From contig SVJR01000009.1 of NCBI GenBank assembly GCA_015068845.1, positions 1 to 47,072 of the forward strand: 47,072 nt of DNA, in the 5' to 3' direction. Source of the stretch: Oscillospiraceae bacterium (GTDB taxonomy: Bacteria; Bacillota; Clostridia; Monoglobales; Monoglobaceae). Position 1 is the stretch's first letter, and each line of letters begins with the position of its first letter. The notes beneath the pieces were generated by a model. That model did no database searches. It was not told where the DNA came from and saw nothing but the letters and a program-made list of their open reading frames with translations. The translations under genes were made by a program, and so were the position numbers. Shown piece by piece: positions 18,712 through 27,669 of the stretch.

Positions 18712-19938
18712 TTACGCTAAAACTACCTTGAGAAATACTTTTTTACCCTTTTTAACAACTATCTTTCCGTCATTGAATATTGATTTTTCAACGAGATATG
18801 CGATGTCGTCTATTTTGTTGCCGTCGATACTTACACCGCCCTGCTGAACAAGTCGTCTACCCTCGCCTTTAGACGGAGCAAGTCCTGTAACTGCGAGTAA
18901 GTCAACGATATTAATACCGTCTGCGATTTCTGTCTCTGCAAGCTCGAATGTAGGCATATTTGAGTCGTCTGCACCTGCACCGAACACAGCTTTTGCAGCA
19001 TCGTTTGCCTTTTTAGCTTCTTCCTCGCCGTGTACCATTTTGGTAACCTCAAATGCAAGGCGTTCCTTAACAGCGTTAAGCTGCTGACCTTCCAGCTTTT
19101 CGTATTCTGCAATTTCTTCCATGGGAACAAATGTAACAAGTTTCAAAAGTCTGATAACATCCTTGTCGTCAACATTTCTCCAATATTGGTAGAACTCATA
19201 GGGTGTAACCTTTTCGGGGTCAAGCCAAAGTGCACCTTTTTCGGTTTTACCCATCTTTTTACCCTCTGATGTGGTAAGGAGAGTAAATGTCATACCGTAT
19301 GCATCTTCGGAATCCTTACGACGGATAAGCTCAATACCGCCAATAATGTTTGACCACTGGTCATCGCCACCAAATTCCATTATACAGTCATATTCCTTAT
19401 GGAGCTTGTAGAAGTCGTAGCTCTGCATCAGCATATAGTTGAATTCAAGGAAAGACAAACCTCTCTCCATTCTTGCCTTAAAGCACTCAGCGGACAGCAT
19501 TCTGTTAACTGAGAAATGTACGCCTACTTCACGGAGAAAGTCAACATAATTGAGATCAAGTAGCCAGTCTGCGTTATTGACCATAATTGCCTTACCATCA
19601 GAGAAGTCAATAAACTTTGACATCTGTTCCTTAAATCTGTCGGCGTTATACTGAATTGTTTCACGACTTATCATAGGACGCATATCAGTTTTACCTGTGG
19701 GGTCACCTACCATTGTAGTTCCTCCGCCAAGGAGGATAATCGGTCTGTGACCTGCATTCTGCATATGCTTCATTACAACAAGCTGCATAAAGTGACCTAT
19801 ATGCAAGCTGTCAGCTGTCGGGTCAAAACCAATATAAAAGGTAATCTTCTTTTCAGCGAGGAGCTTTCGTATTTCGTCCTCGTGAGTCATCTGGGCGATA
19901 AGCCCGCGTTCCTTCAAAACATCAAAAACATTTTTCAT
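18712..19938 (-). CDS. tyrS: Tyrosyl-tRNA synthetase
   Basis: TyrS charges tRNA(Tyr). The 408-residue protein has the class I signature [19 protein letters not shown] and the KMSKS equivalent [14 protein letters not shown], with a C-terminal S4-type RNA-binding domain ([20 protein letters not shown]). Length and motif order are those of the standard bacterial enzyme. The ATG has AAAGGAC nine bases upstream and lies 16 bases after the DUF4340 gene. Free-standing Firmicute tyrS genes commonly have a T-box leader; none fits in this gap. Confidence 0.97.
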   Translation of the reverse strand: MKNVFDVLKERGLIAQMTHEDEIRKLLAEKKITFYIGFDPTADSLHIGHFMQLVVMKHMQNAGHRPIILLGGGTTMVGDPTGKTDMRPMISRETIQYNADRFKEQMSKFIDFSDGKAIMVNNADWLLDLNYVDFLREVGVHFSVNRMLSAECFKARMERGLSFLEFNYMLMQSYDFYKLHKEYDCIMEFGGDDQWSNIIGGIELIRRKDSEDAYGMTFTLLTTSEGKKMGKTEKGALWLDPEKVTPYEFYQYWRNVDDKDVIRLLKLVTFVPMEEIAEYEKLEGQQLNAVKERLAFEVTKMVHGEEEAKKANDAAKAVFGAGADDSNMPTFELAETEIADGINIVDLLAVTGLAPSKGEGRRLVQQGGVSIDGNKIDDIAYLVEKSIFNDGKIVVKKGKKVFLKVVLA

Positions 19939-19954
19939 TGTAGGTTTGTCCTTT

Positions 19955-21322
19955 CTATTCTACTTTCGTTGGATTGTTGCTTGCTTTTTTTATTTGTTCA
20001 AGCAGTTCTCGCACAGCATTGCCGTCAACCGAAAATTCAGCCTGACCGGCAATAAATGCTGCATAGTTTTTATCCGGCAGGCTTGCAAGGCTGATTTTTT
20101 GACTGCCTGCCGCATTATTATAATTTATAACCACCACAATATCCTCTGTATTCTGCGGAACTGCGGAAAGTTCACCTATAAATTTAACATCCTTAATTTT
20201 TTCAACAACATCTTCAAACACATCCTCGCTTGCGGCGTTTCCGTTCACATAAAACAGCGGGGTTCCACCCTTGCGGCCAATGCTTGAAATATTATAAACT
20301 TCATCCTTTGTCTTTACAATCACGGACTGAATACTGTCTGTATCGGTTTTTAGAATACCGCTTTCCAGAAGGTAAAACGGGTCAATCTGAAGAAATTCAA
20401 GCTGTGATGAAGTTATCATAAAGACTCCGTTCTTGTCTTTCTTCTTTGCATACACAAGTCCGCTGTTGTTTTCACCAAGATACAGCGTTTCCTCCTTGCC
20501 GTCCCAGCGGAAATTCAGAGTAGCTCTTGAGTCTTCATCAAGACTAAATCCCTCAAGGCTTTCAGTTTCTTTGACAAAAGCCGTCGCCTGAAGTGCAGGA
20601 ATTTTTACTGTGATATTCTGTTCATAGGCATCGTCATTTACTTCTCTTTTAAAAGGCTTTTCCATAATATAGCCGTTATTTTTGCTTTGTGAAAGCTCTG
20701 CCGCAGTTTTCCGTCTTACAACAAGTTCGGTGCCATCATAGTCTGTGTATTTAAGATATTCAGGCATACCCGCTTTTTCAGATAAGCCTTCAAACACCTC
20801 AGAAATCCTAAGCGAATCAAGAGCCGGGGTCAGAATATCGAATGTTGACTGATACATAACATATATTCTGCGGTCGTCCTCAACCTTAAAGGCACACAGC
20901 CCGTCCAAAATCCCAAGAAACCGTATTTCAATCTCATCCTTAAATGTTCTGTTCGTTGTAATTTCCAGTTTTTGGGCATTGGCTGTGTCGAAACTCTGTA
21001 GTGACTTTTTATTTATTGTACCAACCGCCCTGATATCGGATGCTGAGTGAATCATTTTAACTATTGCATCGTCGTTAAGGTTATTTATGTTACCGTCCTC
21101 AACACGCCACCCGTCAGCAGTGCATTCTAATGTATAGTCACCTGTTTTATCCGAAACGGAATATTCAATAATATCCTCCGGGGCACAATTAAACACTTCT
21201 ATATTTTTGTTGGTCTTGCCGATGGCGGAAAGTTCATTGTAAAAATAATATATCACAAAGCAACTCACAACAATCAGTAGCAGGGCTGCCGCCCATATCA
21301 TCACCACTGTATGTTTTTTCAT
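19955..21322 (-). CDS. DUF4340-type membrane-anchored protein
   Basis: A 455-residue protein with one N-terminal membrane segment (about residues 7-27) and a large, mostly beta-rich remainder predicted to be outside the cell. The repeated pattern of short blocks such as [20 protein letters not shown] and [20 protein letters not shown] matches DUF4340, a domain best known next to ABC-type GldG/Aux transport genes. Here no such transporter genes are nearby. It lies inside the synthetase operon, 43 bases after aspS and 16 before tyrS, which is an unusual place. I cannot give a function; an envelope role follows only from its topology. Confidence 0.75.
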   Translation of the reverse strand: MKKHTVVMIWAAALLLIVVSCFVIYYFYNELSAIGKTNKNIEVFNCAPEDIIEYSVSDKTGDYTLECTADGWRVEDGNINNLNDDAIVKMIHSASDIRAVGTINKKSLQSFDTANAQKLEITTNRTFKDEIEIRFLGILDGLCAFKVEDDRRIYVMYQSTFDILTPALDSLRISEVFEGLSEKAGMPEYLKYTDYDGTELVVRRKTAAELSQSKNNGYIMEKPFKREVNDDAYEQNITVKIPALQATAFVKETESLEGFSLDEDSRATLNFRWDGKEETLYLGENNSGLVYAKKKDKNGVFMITSSQLEFLQIDPFYLLESGILKTDTDSIQSVIVKTKDEVYNISSIGRKGGTPLFYVNGNAASEDVFEDVVEKIKDVKFIGELSAVPQNTEDIVVVINYNNAAGSQKISLASLPDKNYAAFIAGQAEFSVDGNAVRELLEQIKKASNNPTKVE

Positions 21323-21365
21323 GACATCGCCTCCTGACTTTTTTGAAGTTTATGCTTTAAAAAAG

Positions 21366-23141
21366 TTATTTTTCTTCCTGGATGTCTATTTTTATACCTA
21401 ATTCCTTAAGCTGTGCTTCGTCTACAACATCGGGAGAATTTGACATAAGCTCGGATGCATTCTGAACCTTCGGGAACGCAACAACATCGCGCAGGCTGTC
21501 CGCTCCGCACATAATCATTGCAATTCTGTCAAGACCGATTCCCATACCGCCGTGAGGAGCAGCACCGTATTTGTAGGCTTCAACCAAAAATCCAAATTTT
21601 GCTGCAATTTCTTCTTCGGTAAGTCCAAGGGCCTTGAACATCTTCTGCTGAAGCTCATAGTCATTTATACGGATAGAACCGCTTGAAAGCTCTGTTCCGT
21701 TGAGAACCAGGTCGTATGCTTTTGCAGTAACCTTTTCAGGATTGCTTTCAAGATACTGGATACAATCATCCTCAGGCATTGTAAAGGGATGATGCATTGC
21801 AACATAGGTGTCAGATTCTTCGTCATATTCAAAGAACGGGAATTGTGTTACCCAAAGGAAGTTGAAACCGTCACCAATGATATCAAGTTGCTTTGCAACC
21901 TTAAGACGAAGTGCACCGAGTGTTGAAAGTGTTGTACTGTTTTTGTCAGCAACGATAAATACAACATCGCCTTTCTCGGCTCCGCACTTTTCAATTATAG
22001 CATTAAGCTCATCTTCTGTCATAAACTTTGCAAACGAACAGCTTGGTGCATCGTCAACCCATCTGATATATGCAAGACCTTTTGCACCTATACCGCGAAC
22101 AAACTCGGTCAGTTTATCAATTTCTTTTCTGGTGAGAGTTCCTGCTGCATTTTTTGCACAAATAGCACGAACACTGCCGCCACTTTCAATTGCTGAAGTA
22201 AACACCCCGAATCCGCAATCCTCCACAAGTTCCGAAAGGTCACAAATTTCCATACCAAAGCGAGTATCCGGCTTATCTGAGCCGTAGCGTTCCATAGCGT
22301 CCTTATAGGTAATTCTGGGGAGTGGTGTGGGGATATCAACATCAAGAACATCCTTAAAGAGTCTTTTTACAAAGCCTTCGCCCATTTCAAGAATATCTTC
22401 CACATCAACAAAAGACATTTCAAGGTCAATCTGGGTAAATTCGGGCTGTCTGTCCGCTCTCAAATCCTCGTCACGGAAGCAGCGTGCAAGCTGAATGTAT
22501 CTGTCAAATCCCGAAATCATAAGAAGCTGCTTATAAATCTGGGGAGACTGAGGGAGGGCATAGAACTTACCGTTATGGATACGCGACGGAATAATATAGT
22601 CTCGCGCGCCCTCAGGAGTTGACTTAATCATCATCGGGGTTTCAATTTCGATAAAACCGTTCTCCTCAAAATAGTCTCTTGCACTCTTTGCAATTTTGCT
22701 TCTTTTGATAATATTTTCCTGAAGCGGACCGCGTCTTAAATCAAGATAGCGGTATTTCAGGCGAAGCTCCTCGTTTACATTTGTTTTGTCGGTAATTTCA
22801 AAGGGCGGTGTCTGTGCTTTTGCAAGGATTCTCAAATCATCAACGAAAATTTCAATATTTCCTGTTTTGATTGTATCATTCTTGCTTTCTCTTTCCCTTA
22901 CCGTACCTTTTGCCATAAGAACATACTCGCTATGGCAAGATGCTGCTTTTTCAAAAACCGACCTTTCTGTCGTTTCGTCAAACGCCAACTGAACAATACC
23001 TGTTCTGTCCCTTAAATCTATAAAAATCAAGGTTCCCATATCGCGGATTTTCTGAACATAGCCGCCGACAACAACTGTTTTGCCGACACCTTCTGTTTCA
23101 CCGCAATAATTGGTTCTTTTCAAGCCTTTCATTGTATCCAT
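21366..23141 (-). CDS. aspS: Aspartyl-tRNA synthetase
   Basis: AspS charges tRNA(Asp). The 591-residue length is that of the bacterial type, with an N-terminal OB-fold anticodon-binding domain (GTLIFIDLRDRTGIVQLAFD), the class II motif 2 region RYIQLARCFRDEDLRADRQP followed by EFTQIDLEMSF, a GAD insertion domain, and motif 3 GIGLDRIAMIMCG. Its ATG shares one base with the hisS stop, so the two are translationally coupled; GGAGG lies ten bases upstream inside hisS. In organisms with GatCAB this enzyme may be either discriminating or able to charge tRNA(Asn); sequence inspection did not settle which. Confidence 0.98.
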   Translation of the reverse strand: MDTMKGLKRTNYCGETEGVGKTVVVGGYVQKIRDMGTLIFIDLRDRTGIVQLAFDETTERSVFEKAASCHSEYVLMAKGTVRERESKNDTIKTGNIEIFVDDLRILAKAQTPPFEITDKTNVNEELRLKYRYLDLRRGPLQENIIKRSKIAKSARDYFEENGFIEIETPMMIKSTPEGARDYIIPSRIHNGKFYALPQSPQIYKQLLMISGFDRYIQLARCFRDEDLRADRQPEFTQIDLEMSFVDVEDILEMGEGFVKRLFKDVLDVDIPTPLPRITYKDAMERYGSDKPDTRFGMEICDLSELVEDCGFGVFTSAIESGGSVRAICAKNAAGTLTRKEIDKLTEFVRGIGAKGLAYIRWVDDAPSCSFAKFMTEDELNAIIEKCGAEKGDVVFIVADKNSTTLSTLGALRLKVAKQLDIIGDGFNFLWVTQFPFFEYDEESDTYVAMHHPFTMPEDDCIQYLESNPEKVTAKAYDLVLNGTELSSGSIRINDYELQQKMFKALGLTEEEIAAKFGFLVEAYKYGAAPHGGMGIGLDRIAMIMCGADSLRDVVAFPKVQNASELMSNSPDVVDEAQLKELGIKIDIQEEK

Positions 23142-24412
23142 TAATTTTTAGCCTCCTTGTTTATGCTTTTACAGATATCCTCCGGGGTCATAGAAACTTC
23201 TACAGTTTCACCGGTGTTCATATCTTTAAGTATTGCCGATTTTTTTGTGATTTCATCATCACCTATTACAACACTGAACTTTGCTGAAAGCTTATCCGCA
23301 TACTTCATCTGAGCTTTAAGACTTCTTCCGCATAAATCCTGTTCGGCGTGAACGCCCATAAGCCTTAACTCAAATATGAGCTTCTGTGCAAATTTTTCAG
23401 CGTTTTCACCCATACACGCAATAAACAAATCCGGTGCTGTATCAAGCTTTTCCGCATTCTGCTGCTGTTTTTTAATTACAAGAATCAATCTTTCAAGGCC
23501 TGCTGCAAAGCCTATACCGTCTGCCGGTTTGCCACCGAGTTCTTCAACAAGACCGCTGTATCTTCCGCCGCCGCATACTGTTGACTGCGCGCCCAGCGCG
23601 TCGGAAACAAATTCAAACACCGTTTTAGTATAATAATCAAGACCTCTTACGATATCGGGGTTAATAGTGTATTCAACGCCCATATTATCAAGGCGTTCCT
23701 TCACGCCCTCAAAGTGGCTATGACAGTCTTCGCAAAGATGGTCAATCATTTTAGGAGCATCTTTTGCAATCCGGCTGCAAATTTCTGACTTGCAATCAAT
23801 GATACGCATAGGATTTTTTTCAAGTCTTTCAAGACAAGTAGGACAGAGCTCGGCACGATACTGCTCGAAATATGCCTTCAGCTTTTCGTTATAATCCTTC
23901 TTGCATACCGGACAGCCTATGCTGTTGATATTAAGCTTAACGCCGGTGATTTTAAGTTCATTCAGGAACATATATGCAAGAGAAATAACCTCCGCATCGG
24001 TTGTGGGGGAGCTTGCACCAAAGCATTCAATACCAAACTGGTGAAACTCACGAAGTCTGCCCGACTGGGGCTTTTCGTATCTGAAACACGGGATAATATA
24101 ACTCAGCTTTGTAGGCTGTGGGTTTGCATAAAGGGAATTTTCGATATAACTGCGAACCAGAGTTGCTGTACCCTCGGGCTTCAGCGTAATGCTTCTGCCA
24201 CCCTTGTCCTCAAAGGTATACATCTCCTTCTGAACCACATCGGTTGTGTCGCCCACACCGCGCTGAAACAGCTCGGTGTGCTCAAACACGGGGGTTCTTA
24301 TCTCTTTGTAGCCGTAAAGCTCGCACACTTTCCGTGCTGTATTTTCAATATTCTGCCAGAGTTTACTTTCCTCAGGCAAAACATCCTCTGTTCCTCTTGG
24401 CTTTGTAATCAT
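23141..24412 (-). CDS. hisS: Histidyl-tRNA synthetase
   Basis: HisS charges tRNA(His). The 423-residue protein has class II motif 2 (IIPCFRYEKPQSGRLREFHQ), the histidine-specific motif VRGLDYYTKTVFEF, a glycine-rich GGGRYSGLVEELGG and motif 3 GIGFAAGLERLIL, then a C-terminal anticodon-binding domain. Two cysteine pairs in the insertion (CPVCKKDYNEK, CPTCLERL) are seen in many Clostridia and could bind zinc. The ATG follows engB by 27 bases. It is coupled to aspS downstream, a hisS-aspS order widely conserved in Firmicutes. Confidence 0.98.
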   Translation of the reverse strand: MITKPRGTEDVLPEESKLWQNIENTARKVCELYGYKEIRTPVFEHTELFQRGVGDTTDVVQKEMYTFEDKGGRSITLKPEGTATLVRSYIENSLYANPQPTKLSYIIPCFRYEKPQSGRLREFHQFGIECFGASSPTTDAEVISLAYMFLNELKITGVKLNINSIGCPVCKKDYNEKLKAYFEQYRAELCPTCLERLEKNPMRIIDCKSEICSRIAKDAPKMIDHLCEDCHSHFEGVKERLDNMGVEYTINPDIVRGLDYYTKTVFEFVSDALGAQSTVCGGGRYSGLVEELGGKPADGIGFAAGLERLILVIKKQQQNAEKLDTAPDLFIACMGENAEKFAQKLIFELRLMGVHAEQDLCGRSLKAQMKYADKLSAKFSVVIGDDEITKKSAILKDMNTGETVEVSMTPEDICKSINKEAKN

Positions 24413-24439
24413 TTGTCTGTTTCCTTTCTATCCTTGCTT

Positions 24440-25039
24440 TCAGCGTCCGTTGCCGCCTTCAAGCACATATTCAATAAGTTCAAGAACCTCGTCTCTGCCC
24501 TCACGGCTTTCGGATGAAAACGGAATGAGCACCGATTCCTCGCCGAGATTCAGGGCTTCATATATAGCTGTGAGATTTGCTTCAATCTGTGATTTCTTAA
24601 GTTTGTCATGCTTGGTCGCGACAACAAACGGCTCATAATTATATTCGCGAATCCAGTCAAACATCATTATATCGTCCGCTGTGGGTTTGTGCCGTGCATC
24701 AACAAGCTGGATTACCTGAACAAGATTTTCGCGGCGGGAAAGATAGTTTTCAATCATTCCTGCCCACTTTTCCTTTTCCTGCTTTGAAACCTTTGCATAG
24801 CCATAACCGGGAAGGTCAACAATACGATACTTTCCGGCTATGTCATAAAAGTTGATTGTCGCAGTTTTTCCCGGTGTACTACTTGTCCTGGCAAGATTTT
24901 TGCGGTTTGCAAGACAATTAATAAGCGATGATTTGCCGACATTTGAACGGCCTACCAATGCAATTTCCGGAACGTCTACCGGCGGATATTGGTCATACTT
25001 TACCGCAGTTGTTAACAGTGAAGCATTGATAAATTCCAT
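24440..25039 (-). CDS. engB: Ribosome biogenesis GTPase EngB/YsxC
   Basis: An essential-type GTPase that assists assembly of the large ribosomal subunit. The 199-residue protein has a P loop GRSNVGKSSLIN (residues 30-41), a switch segment ARTSSTPGKTATINFYDI, DLPGYGYAKVS (G3), and VATKHDKLKKS (G4, NKxD variant). The start at 25039 lies inside the end of lon (28-base overlap) with GGAGGTG seven bases upstream, so it is coupled to lon. The lon-engB order is conserved in Firmicutes. Confidence 0.97.
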   Translation of the reverse strand: MEFINASLLTTAVKYDQYPPVDVPEIALVGRSNVGKSSLINCLANRKNLARTSSTPGKTATINFYDIAGKYRIVDLPGYGYAKVSKQEKEKWAGMIENYLSRRENLVQVIQLVDARHKPTADDIMMFDWIREYNYEPFVVATKHDKLKKSQIEANLTAIYEALNLGEESVLIPFSSESREGRDEVLELIEYVLEGGNGR

Positions 25040-27363
25040 TTTTTAGCACCTCCGCTGATTGCATTTTCAAGAACAGTTTTCATATCCTTGGCAAAAACAA
25101 ACTCAACCTCTGCCTTGATATTGGATGGAAGCTCCTCAAAGTCCTTTTTGTTTTCAAAGGGAATAATTATTTTGCGTATTCCCATACGGTATGCCGCAAG
25201 TGACTTCTCACGAAGTCCGCCGATTGCAAGGACTTTGCCGCGAAGCGTAATTTCGCCGGTCATTGCCACATTACGATTTACACATTCGCCGGTGAGTGCC
25301 GAGATAAGTGCTGTTGCCATAGTAATGCCTGCTGACGGGCCGTCCTTGGGAATTGCTCCGTCCGGGACATGGATATGGATATCTTTTTCCTTGTAGAAAT
25401 CTGCATCAAGACCAAACGCTTCATAGTTTGCTCTTATAAAGCTGAGTGCTGCCCGTGCCGACTCCTTCATAACATCACCAAGATTGCCTGTTAATTCAAG
25501 CTTACCATTGCCCTTCATAGTGTTCACTTCGATGTAGAGTGTATCGCCGCCAACCTGAGTCCACGCAAGACCGGTTGCCATACCGACCATATTTTCTTCC
25601 TGCATACGGTCATAAAGATAAACTCTGCCGCCAAGGTACTTTTTAAGAGTCTTTTCGTTAACGGAAATTCCCGACTTTTCTTCTTCAACAATTTCCTTTG
25701 CTGCCTTCCTGCAGATTGCCGCCAGTTTGCGCTCAAGTGAACGGACACCCGATTCCCGGGTATAGCCCTCAATAAGAAGCTGAATTGTTTTGTCGGAAAC
25801 CTTCAGGCTTTTTGCGGTTAAACCATTTTCCTTGCGCTGCTTTGGAAGCAAATATTTTTTCGCAATATTTAGCTTTTCTTCTTCGGTATATCCCGAAATC
25901 TCAATTATATCCATTCTGTCATAAAGCGGCGCCGGAATATTCTCGATTGAGTTTGCAGTAGTAACAAACAACACCTGCGACAAATCAAACGGGAGTTCAA
26001 GGAAATGGTCTCGGAAGCCCTTATTCTGTTCAGGGTCCAAAACCTCCAGCATTGCGGCTGTCGGGTCACCACGGAAATCGCTTGACATTTTATCAATTTC
26101 GTCAAGTAATATAAGCGGATTTTTGCTGCCCGCCTGCTTGAGTGCGGCAACAATCCGACCGGGCATAGCACCGACATAGGTTTTCCTGTGGCCGCGGATT
26201 TCCGCCTCGTTCTGGATACCGCCGAGGCTGACTCTGACATATTGTCTGCCCAGGGACTCGGCAAGTGATCTTGCAATTGAGGTCTTACCCGTCCCCGGAG
26301 GTCCTGCAAGGCAGATTATTGAGCCCTTTGCATCGGCCGACAGACATTTAACCGCAAGGTATTCGAGAATTCTTTCCTTTACCTTTTCCAGTCCGTAATG
26401 GTCACGGTCAAGTATCTCTTTTGCTTTTTTGATATCTGTATTTTCCTCGGTTGTAATTTCCCAAGGCATAGCAAGAACTGTTTCGATGTAGTTCTGCACA
26501 ACGCCGTATTCCTGTGACATAACCGAAAGTCGAGAAAGTCTTGCAAATTCTTCCTCAAGTTTTTCGCAGACCTCTTTGGGGAGACTGCGCTTTTTCATTT
26601 TATTACGATAGTCTTCAGCCTCAGCCTGACCCGATTCAAAATCGCCCAGCTCCTCCTGAATAATCTTCATTTGTTCACGAAGGATATAATCGCGCTGGTT
26701 CTTGTCAAGGCTTGTTTTAAGCTTTGACATAACGCCCTGTTCAACCTCTAAAATATTGTTCTCATTTTCCATAAGAGCAATCAGGGTTTCCATACGGCAT
26801 CTTACATCAAGCTCTTCAAGAACTCTCTGCTTGTCCTGAGGCTTTAGCGGGAAGTTAGATGCTGTAACATCTGCAAGCTGACCCGCCTCCTCAATTTCCA
26901 TAAGCGACGCCATTACTTCGGGATTAATTTTTTCGTAAAGGTCAAAGTAGTCAGACAAAAGCTGCTGAATCTTTCGCATCAGCACCTGCTCCTGCAAAAA
27001 GTCCTCACACGGGATATCCGATTTTTCAACCACCGAAACATGAACAACATCTTCGTCATCATGGTATCTTGTAATCCCTGCTCTTGAAATTCCTTCTATA
27101 AGAACTCTGAGGTTTCCGTCCGGAAGCTTCAGAATTTGTTTAATTTCTGCAACAACGCCGATTTTTGAAATATCCGCGCGCTGGGGCATTTCTATAAAGC
27201 TATCCCTCTGGTAGCTGAGAAAAACCAGACGCGAGGCGGACATCGCCTCATCAACTGCTGCTATTGATTTTTTTCTGCCTACATCAAAATGAAGTACCAT
27301 TCCGGGAAAGACCGTAAGGCCTCTGAGCGGAATAAGCGGCAGCGTATATCTCTTATTTGCCAT
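25012..27363 (-). CDS. lon: ATP-dependent protease Lon
   Basis: Lon degrades misfolded and regulatory proteins in the cytosol. The 783-residue protein has the N-terminal substrate-binding domain (LPLIPLRGLTVFPGMVLHFD), an AAA+ module with Walker A GPPGTGKTS (about 354-362) and Walker B NPLILLDEIDKM, and the C-terminal serine protease domain with KDGPSAGITMATAL (catalytic Ser677) and GGLREKSLAAYR (Lys720). The Ser/Lys dyad is intact. The ATG at 27363 is chosen because GAGGTGG lies upstream; nine further in-frame codons precede it. It is first in the seven-gene operon. No HrcA (CIRCE) inverted repeat is visible at its promoter. Confidence 0.98.
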   Translation of the reverse strand: MANKRYTLPLIPLRGLTVFPGMVLHFDVGRKKSIAAVDEAMSASRLVFLSYQRDSFIEMPQRADISKIGVVAEIKQILKLPDGNLRVLIEGISRAGITRYHDDEDVVHVSVVEKSDIPCEDFLQEQVLMRKIQQLLSDYFDLYEKINPEVMASLMEIEEAGQLADVTASNFPLKPQDKQRVLEELDVRCRMETLIALMENENNILEVEQGVMSKLKTSLDKNQRDYILREQMKIIQEELGDFESGQAEAEDYRNKMKKRSLPKEVCEKLEEEFARLSRLSVMSQEYGVVQNYIETVLAMPWEITTEENTDIKKAKEILDRDHYGLEKVKERILEYLAVKCLSADAKGSIICLAGPPGTGKTSIARSLAESLGRQYVRVSLGGIQNEAEIRGHRKTYVGAMPGRIVAALKQAGSKNPLILLDEIDKMSSDFRGDPTAAMLEVLDPEQNKGFRDHFLELPFDLSQVLFVTTANSIENIPAPLYDRMDIIEISGYTEEEKLNIAKKYLLPKQRKENGLTAKSLKVSDKTIQLLIEGYTRESGVRSLERKLAAICRKAAKEIVEEEKSGISVNEKTLKKYLGGRVYLYDRMQEENMVGMATGLAWTQVGGDTLYIEVNTMKGNGKLELTGNLGDVMKESARAALSFIRANYEAFGLDADFYKEKDIHIHVPDGAIPKDGPSAGITMATALISALTGECVNRNVAMTGEITLRGKVLAIGGLREKSLAAYRMGIRKIIIPFENKKDFEELPSNIKAEVEFVFAKDMKTVLENAISGGAKKWNLSMLHC

Positions 27364-27417
27364 TAAAAATTTCCACCTCTTTATGAGCAAATATCATATT
27401 TTGCCCATTATCAGTTT

Positions 27418-27446
27418 ATTATACTATTTTTCTTTTAAAATATCAA
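27418..27446 (-). promoter_or_regulatory. Sigma-A promoter of the lon-valS operon
   Basis: On the minus strand TTGATA, a 17-base spacer and a perfect TATAAT lie 55 bases upstream of the lon ATG. The leader of about 48 bases shows no strong structure. The rest of the 306-base gap between lon and the divergent RNase J gene is AT-rich and otherwise holds only the promoter and hairpin listed next. Confidence 0.88.
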
Positions 27447-27560
27447 CCCCAAATAACCTAAAAATTCCAAAATTTTAAGACATATTTTATATTTTTTTAC
27501 ATATTTGAATAAAAGACAGGGATAACGGAAAAAATCTTTATGTAAATATTTCCAAACACC

Positions 27561-27589
27561 TTGCAAAAACACTAAATTTATGGTAAAAT
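27561..27589 (+). promoter_or_regulatory. Sigma-A promoter of the RNase J gene
   Basis: TTGCAA, a 17-base spacer and TAAAAT. The predicted start near 27596 leaves a leader of about 74 bases containing a hairpin. Confidence 0.82.
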
Positions 27590-27600
27590 GATATGATAAA

Positions 27601-27630
27601 ATAATACCCGGCTCCGCTCTCCGGTATTAT
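27601..27630 (+). promoter_or_regulatory. 5'-terminal hairpin in the RNase J leader
   Basis: ATAATACCCGG pairs with CCGGTATTAT (10 pairs, one bulged C) around a 9-base loop. It begins within about five bases of the predicted mRNA 5' end and is not followed by a T run, so it is not a terminator. Since RNase J is a 5'-end-dependent nuclease, a 5' cap-like hairpin on its own message could affect stability; that is inference. Confidence 0.5.
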
Positions 27631-27669
27631 ATGTGAACGGCTAAAATAATAGAAAACGGAGGATATTTT

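Noticed and set aside
20990-21000. TGTCGAA heptamer as a Spo0A site
   Set aside because: It is inside the DUF4340 coding sequence; a heptamer is expected several times by chance in 47 kb. Only the copy in a leader region was kept, at low confidence.
18678-23143. Possible T-box leaders before tyrS, valS, aspS or hisS
   Set aside because: The gaps are 16 to 43 bases or overlaps, too short for a T-box, and no AGGGTGG-N-ACCGCG-type element was seen on either strand.
25012-25039. Frameshift at the end of lon
   Set aside because: The odd lon tail and the 28-base overlap with engB looked suspicious, but the protease domain is complete and engB has its own well-placed ribosome binding site, so this is a normal overlap.
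27364-27669. CIRCE or CtsR heat-shock operator before lon
   Set aside because: No TTAGCACTC-N9-GAGTGCTAA repeat or CtsR direct repeat is visible; the gap holds plain sigma-A promoters only.
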